Both the position numbers and the translations under genes were made by a program. Under the pieces are notes generated by a model, which made no database searches, was not told where the DNA came from, and was given only the letters and a program-made list of their open reading frames with translations. Of a stretch of 32,805 nucleotides of DNA, positions 1 through 8,134 are shown piece by piece. The stretch comes from Alphaproteobacteria bacterium (lineage in GTDB: Bacteria > Pseudomonadota > Alphaproteobacteria > Reyranellales > Reyranellaceae). Position 1 is the first letter of the stretch. The number at the start of each line of letters is the position of its first letter. Location of the stretch: NCBI GenBank assembly GCA_017307275.1, contig JAFKFK010000054.1, positions 1 to 32,805 on the forward strand, read 5' to 3'.

Positions 1-146
1 TCCCGCTTCCGCAACGGGCCGGGACGCTGCGCGACATGGGGACTTCGCGCCCCGGCCCGTTGCATCACCGTCCTTGAAGGGACAATCGAACGACCAGGAG
101 ACGCCGGTTCTTCCAACATAGCCGTGGTCCGAAAAATCAGGGCAGG
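1..146. other. Left-edge stretch, no gene assigned
   Basis: No recognisable gene lies here. The stretch is just downstream of the minus-strand methyltransferase stop. If one base is added to the run of five G at that stop, the minus strand stays open to the window edge, but the resulting peptide does not resemble the usual C-terminal part of such methyltransferases. A restored reading frame is therefore not convincing. The first 62 bases are more GC-rich than what follows and contain an inverted repeat, listed separately. The stretch may be a rearrangement junction. Confidence 0.4.
12..62. repeat. Inverted repeat with perfect 12-bp arms
   Basis: The arms CAACGGGCCGGG (12-23) and CCCGGCCCGTTG (51-62) are exact reverse complements, with a 27-base spacer that adds three more pairs after one mismatch. 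No T-tract follows on either strand, so a classical intrinsic terminator is not supported. It could be a repetitive extragenic element, a stem that ends minus-strand transcription without a U-tract, or a remnant of a mobile-element end. Confidence 0.55.
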
Positions 147-812
147 TCACCCCCTCGGATCAACTGGATTGTCATGATATTCTGGCTCCATGAGGTGGAC
201 TAGATGTCCAGCTTGGAGGCGCGCTTTCACAACGCTTTCGACGGAATTGTAGGCGAAGGGGACGGTTCCTATGTGCCAGCCTCCTGGAATAAGAATCCTC
301 GCCATCTCTCGAAGCGCAGCATCGATATCTGGTACGTGTTCCAGTACCTCATTAGTGGTCACGAACTCGAACGAATTGGACGGTAAGGTAAGAGCCGTCA
401 GATCTTCATGCGGTATAGGGTAAAGAGACGCTTTCGCGACCTCATCTACTCCGTATTCTGAACCAAGATATCTAGGGAATTGGCCGCGCATTGTCAGAGC
501 GAAAGACGACAAGGCTTCAGTGCCAAAGATTCTAGTCTCGTGACGAATTTGGTCGACCACTTTCTCTTCGATAACAGCAAGAACAGCACGCGCTCTGGAG
601 TTCAGTCCTGACGCAACAACACCTTCTCGCCAGTTGCCTTCACATGGCGAGATATCCTGCGACAAAACAATCTTGCCGGTCAGTGGCTCAACAAATCCAG
701 CCCCTACGATGTACCTCCCAATAACAGAAGGACTCATCAAACTTGACGCATTAGAGGCCCACCAAGACTGCCATTCAGCGAGTGAGCTGAATGTCTCATT
801 AATTTCGATCAT
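147..812 (-). CDS. Class I SAM-dependent methyltransferase, probably C-terminally truncated
   Basis: The 221-residue protein reads as the core of a class I methyltransferase of the kind often found in polysaccharide loci. Visible marks are the SEYG stretch near residue 116, an acidic segment followed by SFEFVTTNEVLEHVPD (around residues 147-162), then ALREMARILIPGGWHIGTVPF, the post-motif III region. The sequence stops directly after EPEYHDNPVDPRG. Relatives normally continue from this YHxNPVDP motif into a further helix-strand segment. The stop falls at a run of five G, so a frameshift or a junction may have removed the tail. The ATG at 812 is the natural start. The acceptor is unknown; a sugar or lipid of the locus is likely from context. 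The gene is richer in A/T than the central part of the window. Confidence 0.7.
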   Translation of the reverse strand: MIEINETFSSLAEWQSWWASNASSLMSPSVIGRYIVGAGFVEPLTGKIVLSQDISPCEGNWREGVVASGLNSRARAVLAVIEEKVVDQIRHETRIFGTEALSSFALTMRGQFPRYLGSEYGVDEVAKASLYPIPHEDLTALTLPSNSFEFVTTNEVLEHVPDIDAALREMARILIPGGWHIGTVPFAYNSVESVVKARLQAGHLVHLMEPEYHDNPVDPRG

Positions 813-1387
813 GAGATACCGTACCTAGCGTCAATCTGGCTGCGCGACCGTTAGCCTGAATAGATACAAGAATTGCAGTCCTCGCTGATAACTATCTTTG
901 GGGAGTTCCTGCAACAAGCCAGTCTGGGTTCGCTCCGAAAAACCTAACTAATTTGGCTTTTACTCCAATCACGCAGGATTTGCACAATGTTGAATTGAAT
1001 TTCGACTACTGATCAAGCTAGCAATACATCAAGGTAGCTGGCCCGAACGCCAAGCTTCATCCAGCAAAAATTGGCGCCCGTTCGTCATTTGGACTAAGCA
1101 AGCCCAGTGCAGCAACGGCATCGCCCCTTTGAGCGCAGCTCCTCAGCCTGATGCGCAAAGGAGCCGTTGCGAGGTCGTATAGATAGACAAGATCTCAGGT
1201 TCCTGAGCGGGTTCTAGAGCCGCGGACGGAAGCTCTGTCTGCAGGGGCAGCCCATTTGTCAGTGCAACGGGAATCCTCCAGAAGATCAAGGGCATTCCAA
1301 AGGAGGACTGCTCAATACTTCTTGCTAAATGACCCGTGACGGCGAAAATCCGTCTCCTGAACAACAGAATTAAAGCCTTGCAGAATC
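813..1387. other. 575-bp intergenic region between divergent methyltransferase genes
   Basis: I see no convincing gene, RNA or mobile element. A 73-codon minus-strand open frame at 1143-1364 has no family likeness and no clear ribosome binding site. The region is A/T-rich and must hold the promoters for the divergent genes on either side, but no clear -35/-10 pair stands out. Confidence 0.5.
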
Positions 1388-2983
1388 ATGAAATTCACAC
1401 CTGCGCCAGTCTCCCCTTGGATCGGTTTCGGCGAGCACTCCGATCGTGAACTAGATAAAATCTTGATCGAATGTGGCCCTCAAATTGGAGAAGTAAGCTG
1501 GCATTCAATCGAGGCGCCACATGCCGCAGGAATGATTGAGCGTCAGTCAGAGACGATGCGATCCCTAATCCGCGATCATCAGCTGGCACCTGAAGTAAGA
1601 CCACCAAGAATTTTGGAAGTAGGAGCGTACTCATACTACACAAGCTATCTCGTAGCGTCTGAGTATGGAGGTATTGGTGTTGCGAATGATATCGTTGCAG
1701 CGCCACTAAAGGTTGGGAAGAAGGCCGCACCGCCCGAAGCGACTGGCTCGGCTGTGTTGGTGGCATCCGACTTCCATGATCTGCCATTTTCAGATGGCTA
1801 TTTCGATTTGGTCTTCATTTCCTCTGCGGTCCACCACACATTTAGGCCATGGATCGTGCTTCGCGAACTCTTGCGCGTTACTAGGCCAGGAGGCATTCTT
1901 CACATCGACAATGAGCCTGTCGGCCGCCTCTGCAGCTTCTATCGCTATCGGGGTAATCGCGACGAGGTCCTGACAGATTTTGAGAAGGCCATTGAGGAAA
2001 ATGGTCTTACCCGCACCGTCAGCTCTCCATTCCCAGGCTCTCGCCCAGAAGAACTTTTTGGGATGATTGAAAACGATCGAATTCCGTTGCAAGTTTTCGA
2101 GAGTGCTTTTGTTGATACGGAGCACATCAGGTTTCATCTTGATTTTGAGGCTATGGGCAGCAGCCTCGATTCCGCCCTCCTTGAGTTGCCTCGTGATGAA
2201 TATTTGGTTGAGCGCGTCGTCAGCGAAATCCAAATTCGGCTTGATCGTGCGGCTCTCGCCTACTCTGAGAAAGATCTACTTCTAGGTCTAACGTTACCTC
2301 GTCGAGAGGAGGTATGGGCGCTCGCTTACAGCGTAGCCGATGCTCTTCGTTCGCTCCCGGCACCGTCTGACCAGAACTACCGTCGATTGGCCGCACGCTT
2401 GTTTGGAGCCGCCCTTCAAGCGACAGTACGCAAAAAGGGAGGTGATGAGTCCTCCGAGATGTTTCAACGAAGATTACCTGAAGAAGATGGCGTCCTTATT
2501 GATCACGCTGAATCCTGGAGCATAAATCTACGAGGCGCCTTACTACCATCTTTGTCTGACGGTGACGCGAGATCCGTTTTTCCGAGCGACGATTGGGAGC
2601 TCTACAAAGAGGCAAATGGCGTTCTTAGTCTACTGAATCTAAATGACCATCCAAGGATAGTTTTGCCGAAGGATTTCAGCGGCGGAGTGGGCATTTTGCG
2701 CTATTATGCAGCCGTCAGTGAGGGTAGGCCTTATGCCATCGGTGTAGTTGCTGAAGGCAAAAAACTCTGGTCGGGCGTCGCTTGTCAGTCCGAAAGCCAG
2801 CTCGCAAGATTTATGGTCCCGACCGGAACACAAGAACTCACCATCACGCTAAACGGCCTTGGCGGAGACAAGATTGAAGGCGTCTATCAATTGCACCTCT
2901 CGACAGCGCAGATTCTACCAAAATCCTCACCGTCGATACCTTTTGCGCAGAAGCTTAAGAGAGCGATCTTTTCTTCGAGCTGA
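1388..2983 (+). CDS. Two-part protein: SAM methyltransferase domain plus long C-terminal extension
   Basis: Residues about 65-195 form a class I methyltransferase domain. Motif I is ILEVGAYSYYTSY (E77, G79), then FDLVFISSAVHHT and LLRVTRPGGILHIDNEP follow. The wider family is typically SAM-binding and soluble. Residues about 200-400 are mostly charged and helical, with no recognised domain. Residues about 415-520 look like a beta-sandwich (PRIVLPKDFSGGVGILRYY, then an alternating strand pattern to YQLHLS). At 531 residues this is about twice a simple methyltransferase. The ATG at 1388 has no strong Shine-Dalgarno. The gene stands alone, convergent with kpsM. The acceptor is unknown; a role in modifying the exported glycan is inferred from location only. 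Confidence 0.7.
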   Translation: MKFTPAPVSPWIGFGEHSDRELDKILIECGPQIGEVSWHSIEAPHAAGMIERQSETMRSLIRDHQLAPEVRPPRILEVGAYSYYTSYLVASEYGGIGVANDIVAAPLKVGKKAAPPEATGSAVLVASDFHDLPFSDGYFDLVFISSAVHHTFRPWIVLRELLRVTRPGGILHIDNEPVGRLCSFYRYRGNRDEVLTDFEKAIEENGLTRTVSSPFPGSRPEELFGMIENDRIPLQVFESAFVDTEHIRFHLDFEAMGSSLDSALLELPRDEYLVERVVSEIQIRLDRAALAYSEKDLLLGLTLPRREEVWALAYSVADALRSLPAPSDQNYRRLAARLFGAALQATVRKKGGDESSEMFQRRLPEEDGVLIDHAESWSINLRGALLPSLSDGDARSVFPSDDWELYKEANGVLSLLNLNDHPRIVLPKDFSGGVGILRYYAAVSEGRPYAIGVVAEGKKLWSGVACQSESQLARFMVPTGTQELTITLNGLGGDKIEGVYQLHLSTAQILPKSSPSIPFAQKLKRAIFSSS

Positions 2984-3173
2984 TGCAAGAAGTAACGCTT
3001 CAGAAACAAAGAATTTTATTGGTCAATCCGTCGGAGCACGATGCCGACCATGGCAAAGTCAGTGACCCGAGCGAATTCTCCAGCTTTCACATTCGGTATC
3101 TTTATTTTACGCCAAAGGTCACACCATCAATCATAAGGGACTCTACTGACTAAGCTACTTTTCGGAGCGGCTT

Positions 3174-3965
3174 TCAGACTAGGCGAACATGTTCACGTAC
3201 TTTCTGAACCCACCGTATCCCAATAAAAGTAAATAGAAAGGCACACGTAAAGAAATAAGGTAGGTTGTAATGCGTCACAATGGCGTCACCAAAGTAACCA
3301 GCACGGAAGACTTCAAAGCAGTGCACCAATGGATGAAGTAAAATGAGCTGCTGTGCCCAGTCCGGCATCCAATCTACGAGGAAGAAAGAGCCAGAAATAG
3401 GGACGTTCAGATACTGAAGTGGTTGAATGAAACGTTCTGCTACTTCATGCTTCTCTGTAAAGGCAGCAAGCATCGCGCCGAATACAGCGCCAATCCAAGC
3501 CATCATTAGCCACCCGAGCAGTATTAGGTCAAGACGATGAAGGGGGTCGATGAAGCCTGCTATCAATAGTACCGCATAGACCACGAGAAGGGCCGTCGTC
3601 GTGGCGATGATTTCCAGAGCCTGACGGGCTACCACTAGATCTACGAGTGTTATTCTACGGTGAAATAGGACACCGACATTGGCTCGAAACATTCCAACAA
3701 CAGGGCCTGTTAGATGCCGCCACATAGTAAGTGGCATGTAACCCGTAAGAACCAATTCTACGACTTTGATCCCTCGACTTGAGTGCCCCATCGCAGACCA
3801 GACAATCATCACGCCGACGGTCAAAATCATCGGCTCCAAAATAACCCAAACAAAACCAATGTTGTCGCGGCCATAACGCATCATGAGATCGCGTACGAGC
3901 AACGCGTAGATGGTCCGCCCCTGAATATGCCAAGCATGCCGCAACTGACTAACTTCTAGCCCCAT
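3174..3965 (-). CDS. kpsM: Capsular polysaccharide ABC exporter permease, KpsM family
   Basis: This is the membrane subunit of an ABC-2 exporter that moves lipid-linked polysaccharide from the cytoplasm across the inner membrane, paired with a KpsT ATPase. About 263 residues with six hydrophobic segments are visible: IGFVWVILEPMILTVGVMIVW near the N-terminus, the region around ALEIIATTTALLVVYAVLLIAGF, ILLGWLMMAWIGAVFGAMLAAF, NVPISGSFFLVDWMP and YFFTCAFLFTFIGIRWV. The LEPM motif in the first segment and the SGSFFLVDWMP stretch are typical of KpsM/CtrC/BexB. I chose the ATG at 3965 because GTGGGGAT lies just upstream; it overlaps the kpsE stop by 17 bases, which suggests translational coupling. 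An earlier TTG at 3983 would add six residues. The matching ATPase gene is 2.5 kb away on the other strand. Confidence 0.92.
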   Translation of the reverse strand: MGLEVSQLRHAWHIQGRTIYALLVRDLMMRYGRDNIGFVWVILEPMILTVGVMIVWSAMGHSSRGIKVVELVLTGYMPLTMWRHLTGPVVGMFRANVGVLFHRRITLVDLVVARQALEIIATTTALLVVYAVLLIAGFIDPLHRLDLILLGWLMMAWIGAVFGAMLAAFTEKHEVAERFIQPLQYLNVPISGSFFLVDWMPDWAQQLILLHPLVHCFEVFRAGYFGDAIVTHYNLPYFFTCAFLFTFIGIRWVQKVREHVRLV

Positions 3966-5142
3966 GCTCGCTAATCCCCACAAATACCAACCAAGCGATC
4001 AACATCAAGAGAAGGTTGGCCACAAATACCGTCAAAACGCTGCGCCAACGCCTCGGCTGAGTTGAGTAGTCAGCCAAATTCGGTTCGACGACTCTCTCAA
4101 GATACAGTAACTGTTTCGCCGCCTCGGTCTTGGCTCGCATAAGATCTGCCTCGTTCGTACCCAACATCTTGTTGGCAAATTCACGTTCGAGCACTAGGCG
4201 TTCATAGGTGGCGATCCGCTCGGCTAGGCCATCGGAACTGCGCGCCACTCTAGTTCGCTCCGACGCAATTTGCTCGTCCAGAGCGATTGCTTTGCGCTCA
4301 AGAACAGGAAGCTGGGGCCCGGTCGATGAGTTCATCTTCGCTTCGGCGATTTGAGCACGCGTCGATGCGAGTTCTCCTGAAAGCTTAGCAATGAGCTCGG
4401 CCAGCGCCACGGCGTTTCGCGTTGGATCGATGAGTAGCTCGCGATTTCTGAATGTCGTCAGTGCTGCTTGGGCAGCAATAACTCTGCTCTGGGCCTCTAT
4501 CACTTCACTCTCTGCTCGGCCCACAGCATCGCGCAGAAGCCGCTCGTTGAGGCGATTGATTAACCCTTCGCCCAGTTGCAGAAGCGAGTCGGCGATCTTT
4601 TTGGCATTCTCTGCCGAAAAAGCTCGGACCTTGAGCGTCGAAATGCCCGTTTTGTCCGTGTGGACCACTGACACCATGGTCTGGAAGTACTTGTAGAATC
4701 GCTCCTCGCGTGAATCGTAAAGTAACGACGGATAGCCGGCAATAATATCGACAGTATCCGTCTTGAACATAGCACGCAAAGGTAGGCGCTGCCGCAATTC
4801 GTGCACCGCATCGCGCGACGTCATGTAATCCTGTACGATAAAGGAGTCGTCCTGTGAGCGCTGCAGGCCAAGCTGAACCAGGAACGACAAACCACCAAGG
4901 CTATCGGGGCGCTGGGCCGAGCGGACCACGAACTTCGCCTCTGACTCGTATTGATCAGAGGCCAAGAAGAAGAAGTAAATTACCGAAAGTAGGGTTGGCA
5001 GAAACAGAATTAGCCAAGCTCGCCGACGCAACCAGAGGGGCAGCTCGATCTTGGAGAGCCAGCGTTGCTCCTTGCCTACAGCTTGGCCTGCAGCATCCAT
5101 GATATGACCGGCGCCGGCGAGTGGTGGAGGTCGGGACAGCAT
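3949..5142 (-). CDS. kpsE: Capsule export inner-membrane polysaccharide co-polymerase, KpsE/CtrB/BexC family (copy 1)
   Basis: The 397-residue protein has the family layout. A cytoplasmic N-terminus is followed by a transmembrane helix (LILFLPTLLSVIYFFFLAS, about residues 44-62) and a large periplasmic part with two long coiled-coil stretches (about 190-340). A second transmembrane helix near the C-terminus (VLTVFVANLLLMLIAWLVFV) closes it. The YESEAKFVVRS motif directly after the first helix is characteristic. Such proteins bridge the ABC exporter and the outer-membrane channel. The gene overlaps kpsM and is read in the same direction. It is clearly homologous to the product of 5278-6498, which starts on the other side of a 135-bp divergent control region. 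Codon use and base composition are more A/T-rich than in that paralogue, which suggests a different history. Confidence 0.92.
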   Translation of the reverse strand: MLSRPPPLAGAGHIMDAAGQAVGKEQRWLSKIELPLWLRRRAWLILFLPTLLSVIYFFFLASDQYESEAKFVVRSAQRPDSLGGLSFLVQLGLQRSQDDSFIVQDYMTSRDAVHELRQRLPLRAMFKTDTVDIIAGYPSLLYDSREERFYKYFQTMVSVVHTDKTGISTLKVRAFSAENAKKIADSLLQLGEGLINRLNERLLRDAVGRAESEVIEAQSRVIAAQAALTTFRNRELLIDPTRNAVALAELIAKLSGELASTRAQIAEAKMNSSTGPQLPVLERKAIALDEQIASERTRVARSSDGLAERIATYERLVLEREFANKMLGTNEADLMRAKTEAAKQLLYLERVVEPNLADYSTQPRRWRSVLTVFVANLLLMLIAWLVFVGISEHGARS

Positions 5143-5179
5143 GTCAAAGCACTATAGTCGCGCCCTTCCAGCCGCGATA

Positions 5180-5202
5180 CAGGGTCACCCTGCGGCAGGG
5201 TG
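5180..5202. promoter_or_regulatory. Overlapping inverted repeats between the divergent kpsE genes
   Basis: CAGGGTCACCCTG (5180-5192) is a perfect dyad of 6-base arms around one base. Its right half, CACCCTG (5186-5192), pairs again with CAGGGTG (5196-5202) over a 3-base spacer. Three half-sites of one motif in 23 bases is the look of an operator. It lies 38-60 bases upstream of the minus-strand kpsE and 76-98 bases upstream of the plus-strand kpsE, so it could control both export operons. It could also form a small hairpin in a leader. The cognate regulator is unknown. Confidence 0.5.
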
Positions 5203-5277
5203 CTCATTCTACTCTAACTTCAGTCATCGACTTCTGAGGCATCCTGCGTAATATCGTTGCCCGAACAGGTTCCCTTG

Positions 5278-6498
5278 ATGCCCGACGCTAGCGAATTTGC
5301 CACTTATGCTCGCCTGCTGCGCCTAACGCCGGTCTCGGATGTGCAGCTGGCGCCGGTTGCCGTTTCCGTCGAAACAACGACGGTAGCAGCTCAGGGCAAA
5401 CGGCGGCTCAAGCTCAAGGGGGTTGTTTCCTTCCTGCTACTGGTGGCCCTACCAACCTGTCTGGCCGTAACCTACTTCGCTTTCTTTGCCGCCAGTCGCT
5501 ACGAATCAGAGGCTCGCTTCATTCTCCGATCGCCTGGCCGCACCATGTCCGCCCAGCTGCCGAACATCCTCCAAGCTGCCGGGATCGCCCGTGCCAGCGA
5601 CGATGGCTATATCGTGCGCGAATTCCTGGAATCGCGCGACGCCATGGAAACGCTAGAGAACAATGCCAACCTGAAAGCGGCCTACGCTGCCGGCGGTCAT
5701 GATTTCATCTGGAAATTCCCCAACTTCTTCACATCCAGGACGGAAGAAGGCCTTTACTGGCACTATCAGCGGATGATGTCGGCCGACTTTGATAACACTA
5801 CAGGTGTCAGTACCCTGAAGATGCAAGCCTTCACGCCGGAAGCCGCGCAGCGGCTCGCGGCGGCGTTGCTGGAGTCTGCTGAGAGCTTGGTCAACCGCCT
5901 CAATGAGCGGGCTCGCCAAGATGCAATCAAGCTGGCCGATGCTGAGGTGGAGCGCATGAGAGTGCGAGCGCTGGCGGCGCAGGCGGCGTTGACCTCGTTC
6001 CGTGAACGCGAGCGTCTAGTCGATCCCAGCCAGGTAACGCTTGCTGTCCTAGAAACCATCGCCCGGCTCTCAGTAGAGGTAGCCACTCTTAGCGTCCAAA
6101 TTGGCGAGCTCGAGAAGACCTCGCGCAACAGCCCGCAAATTACGCCATTGCGCAGCCGCAGAAGTGCGATCGAGGCGCAGATCGCTACCGAACGCCATCG
6201 CCTGGCCGGCGATGCCCAGGCCATTGCGCCGCGGATCGCTGAGTACGAAAGACTCATGCTGGAACGCGAATTCGCGGCCAAGGCACTGATCACGGCCATG
6301 ACAGCATTGGAGACGGCGAGAGTGGAAGCACAGCGTCAGCAAGTCTACCTGGAGAAGGTCGCAACCCCCGCCCGGCCTGATTATCCTGCTTATCCCCTAC
6401 GCGTCGTCTGGTGTCTCGTCGTCCTGGTTGCCGGCTATATGACGTGGCGGATGTGGCGTATCTTGGCCAGGGACAGCCTGAAGCATGCAGAACCTTGA
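5278..6498 (+). CDS. kpsE: Capsule export inner-membrane polysaccharide co-polymerase, KpsE/CtrB/BexC family (copy 2)
   Basis: This is a second KpsE-like protein of 406 residues. A transmembrane helix (VVSFLLLVALPTCLAVTYFA) is followed by the YESEARFILRS signature, a coiled-coil periplasmic part with LVNRLNERARQDAIKLADAE and RIAEYERLMLEREFAAKAL, and a C-terminal transmembrane helix (VVWCLVVLVAGYMTWRMW). It aligns end to end with the minus-strand copy: both have AQAALT-F-R--E-L-DP, (A/T)YERL(V/M)LEREFA and YLE+V--P. ATG 5278 is preferred over TTG 5257 because AGG lies nine bases before it. The stop overlaps the start of kpsT by 14 bases, so the two are probably co-translated. One copy should suffice for one exporter, so either two export systems exist or one copy is redundant. 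Confidence 0.92.
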   Translation: MPDASEFATYARLLRLTPVSDVQLAPVAVSVETTTVAAQGKRRLKLKGVVSFLLLVALPTCLAVTYFAFFAASRYESEARFILRSPGRTMSAQLPNILQAAGIARASDDGYIVREFLESRDAMETLENNANLKAAYAAGGHDFIWKFPNFFTSRTEEGLYWHYQRMMSADFDNTTGVSTLKMQAFTPEAAQRLAAALLESAESLVNRLNERARQDAIKLADAEVERMRVRALAAQAALTSFRERERLVDPSQVTLAVLETIARLSVEVATLSVQIGELEKTSRNSPQITPLRSRRSAIEAQIATERHRLAGDAQAIAPRIAEYERLMLEREFAAKALITAMTALETARVEAQRQQVYLEKVATPARPDYPAYPLRVVWCLVVLVAGYMTWRMWRILARDSLKHAEP

Positions 6499-7204
6499 GA
6501 CGACGACGCCCGAGTTCCCAAGCGCGCGGTCTGCCGAAACCACAATTCCTGAACGCTGCGTCGAAGCCGCCAACATCGTAAAGGTCTTTGAGGGTGATCA
6601 CGGGACAGTGCGCGCCCTGAACGGCGTATCATTTCGCGTCGGCGCCGGCGAGCGGATCGGCATCCTGGGCGGTAACGGCTCGGGCAAGTCGACGCTCATC
6701 CGAATTCTTGCCGGCGTCCTCCTGCCGACCTCCGGCGAGGTCCGGCGCGGCCTCACCCTATCTTGGCCGCTGGCGTTGGGCGGCGGGTTCGAAGGTCAGC
6801 TTACCGGCTATGACAATGTGCGGTTCCTCAGCCGCCTCTACGGGCTGCCATTCCGCGAAACGTTCGACTATGTCGCCGATTTCTCGGAGCTCGGCCGCCA
6901 CATGTATATGCCGGTGCGGTTCTACTCCGACGGCATGCGCATGCGGCTCGCCTTCGCGCTGTCGCTGGCGATGAATTTCGAATGCTATCTGATCGACGAG
7001 GTCATCCTGGTCGGTGATCGCCGATTCCAGCTGAAGTGCCATGACGAGTTGTTCGGCAAACGCAGTTCCTGCGGCATGATCATGGCGGTGCACGATGCCG
7101 GCGTGATCAAGGAATTTTGCCAGAGCGCCCTGATCTTGAAGGGCGGGCGCGGACGCGTATTGAGCGACCTCTCATTGGCCGAACGCATCTACGGGACGTT
7201 GTAG
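6485..7204 (+). CDS. kpsT: Capsular polysaccharide ABC exporter ATPase, KpsT family
   Basis: This cytoplasmic ATPase energises polysaccharide export with KpsM. The 239 residues contain Walker A GGNGSGKST (62-70, K68), an ABC signature of the KpsT type YSDGMR (147-152) and Walker B CYLIDEV with D171 and E172. The switch histidine lies in MAVHDAG. The signature reads SDGMR in place of LSGGQ, as usual in capsule exporters. The N-terminus is about 20 residues longer than typical KpsT (QNLETTTPEFPSARS). The gene starts inside the 3' end of the upstream kpsE copy, without a gap. No further cotranscribed gene follows: the next gene is convergent, 19 bases away. Confidence 0.93.
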   Translation: MQNLETTTPEFPSARSAETTIPERCVEAANIVKVFEGDHGTVRALNGVSFRVGAGERIGILGGNGSGKSTLIRILAGVLLPTSGEVRRGLTLSWPLALGGGFEGQLTGYDNVRFLSRLYGLPFRETFDYVADFSELGRHMYMPVRFYSDGMRMRLAFALSLAMNFECYLIDEVILVGDRRFQLKCHDELFGKRSSCGMIMAVHDAGVIKEFCQSALILKGGRGRVLSDLSLAERIYGTL

Positions 7205-7222
7205 GCGAGGGCCTTACAAGGC

Positions 7223-8134
7223 TCACACTCGCGCTCCGGTCGTCGGCGATTGCTCCAGTCTAATCTCGATCAATGAGGCAAGCCCTTCCAAGGCAGAATC
7301 CTGGCTGACCAAGCGAAACTCCACGGGGTGGAAAGGATCGGTTACCTCGAAGTCGAGCTCTAGGGTGAAGATACCGCCCTGCTTCACTTCGAAGAAGCCA
7401 CGGGTGATGCCGGCATCGGTGTCCACTTCGAGGATGAACGGCATGCTACCGACGTCCGCGCTGAAGCCGAGATAGGCCGTCGCCCGCCAGTGGCCCTGAG
7501 GTAGCGGCATATAGGGCCCGTAGGCCAGGATGCGCCCTCTTCCGGCTAGTTCGACTGTCGCGGGCAGGCCTTCACCCGGCGCATCGCCGTAGAGGAAACA
7601 ATCGCGCGACCATGCCACCACGATCGAGGCTGGATGCTCAGCTGCGGTGAGGAGCGGCGCGAGATAGGTTCGGAGAAGCGATGGCGATGGCGATTGTGAT
7701 GCCGAAACCGCGGCGCTTTCATCTGCCGCAACCAGCCCTATCGCCAGGGGCTCGGCGAGTGGCGGAACCTCGGAAGAGTTCACTCCCAGTAGCCCTGTAA
7801 TCAGCTGCGGCCATTCCGCCACCTCTGCCGGATGCAAGAGCAGTGTCTGCGGAATGCGGCGCGCCAGCTCGATGGCCAGAATAGCTTTCTGCGCCTCGTG
7901 GCGCACGGCATCGATGGAAACATCGGCCGGTGCACCGTCGCTCACAAAGGGAGCTTGCTGCGCCAGGACGAGAATATCGGTCGGCGCAACGTCCAGCGCC
8001 ACGAGAGCATCATGCGGCGCCAACCCATCCACGATGACGATCTCCGGTTTGGCAGCCGAGGCCGCCGCCCCCTTGTCGAGAAAGGCGTGCGCCCACGCCC
8101 CCGCCGGCCCGCTTCCCAAAAGGAAAATTTTCAT
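7223..8134 (-). CDS. Unknown protein with C-terminal beta-sandwich-like domain (paralogue of the domain at 9532-9987)
   Basis: The family is not recognised. The first part begins MKIFLLGSGPAGAWAHAF, a glycine-rich strand-turn-helix that looks Rossmann-like, and goes on with alternating strands and helices to about residue 165. From about residue 200 the pattern GRILAYGPYMPLPQGHW opens an all-beta domain ending VEFRLVSQ----LIEIRLE. The same pattern, GRRVLYGPHISLPLGLF up to FELRLY, makes up the protein at 9532-9987. I start it at ATG 8134, not the TTG three codons earlier, because MKIFLLGSG is a natural N-terminus. No signal peptide is seen. The gene is convergent with kpsT. A role in glycan binding or modification is a guess from the fold and the locus. 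Confidence 0.65.
   Translation of the reverse strand: MKIFLLGSGPAGAWAHAFLDKGAAASAAKPEIVIVDGLAPHDALVALDVAPTDILVLAQQAPFVSDGAPADVSIDAVRHEAQKAILAIELARRIPQTLLLHPAEVAEWPQLITGLLGVNSSEVPPLAEPLAIGLVAADESAAVSASQSPSPSLLRTYLAPLLTAAEHPASIVVAWSRDCFLYGDAPGEGLPATVELAGRGRILAYGPYMPLPQGHWRATAYLGFSADVGSMPFILEVDTDAGITRGFFEVKQGGIFTLELDFEVTDPFHPVEFRLVSQDSALEGLASLIEIRLEQSPTTGARV

Noticed and set aside
1143..1364. 73-codon minus-strand open frame in the gap between methyltransferase genes
   Set aside because: No family pattern, no clear ribosome site and no repeat or conservation cue; not supported as a gene.
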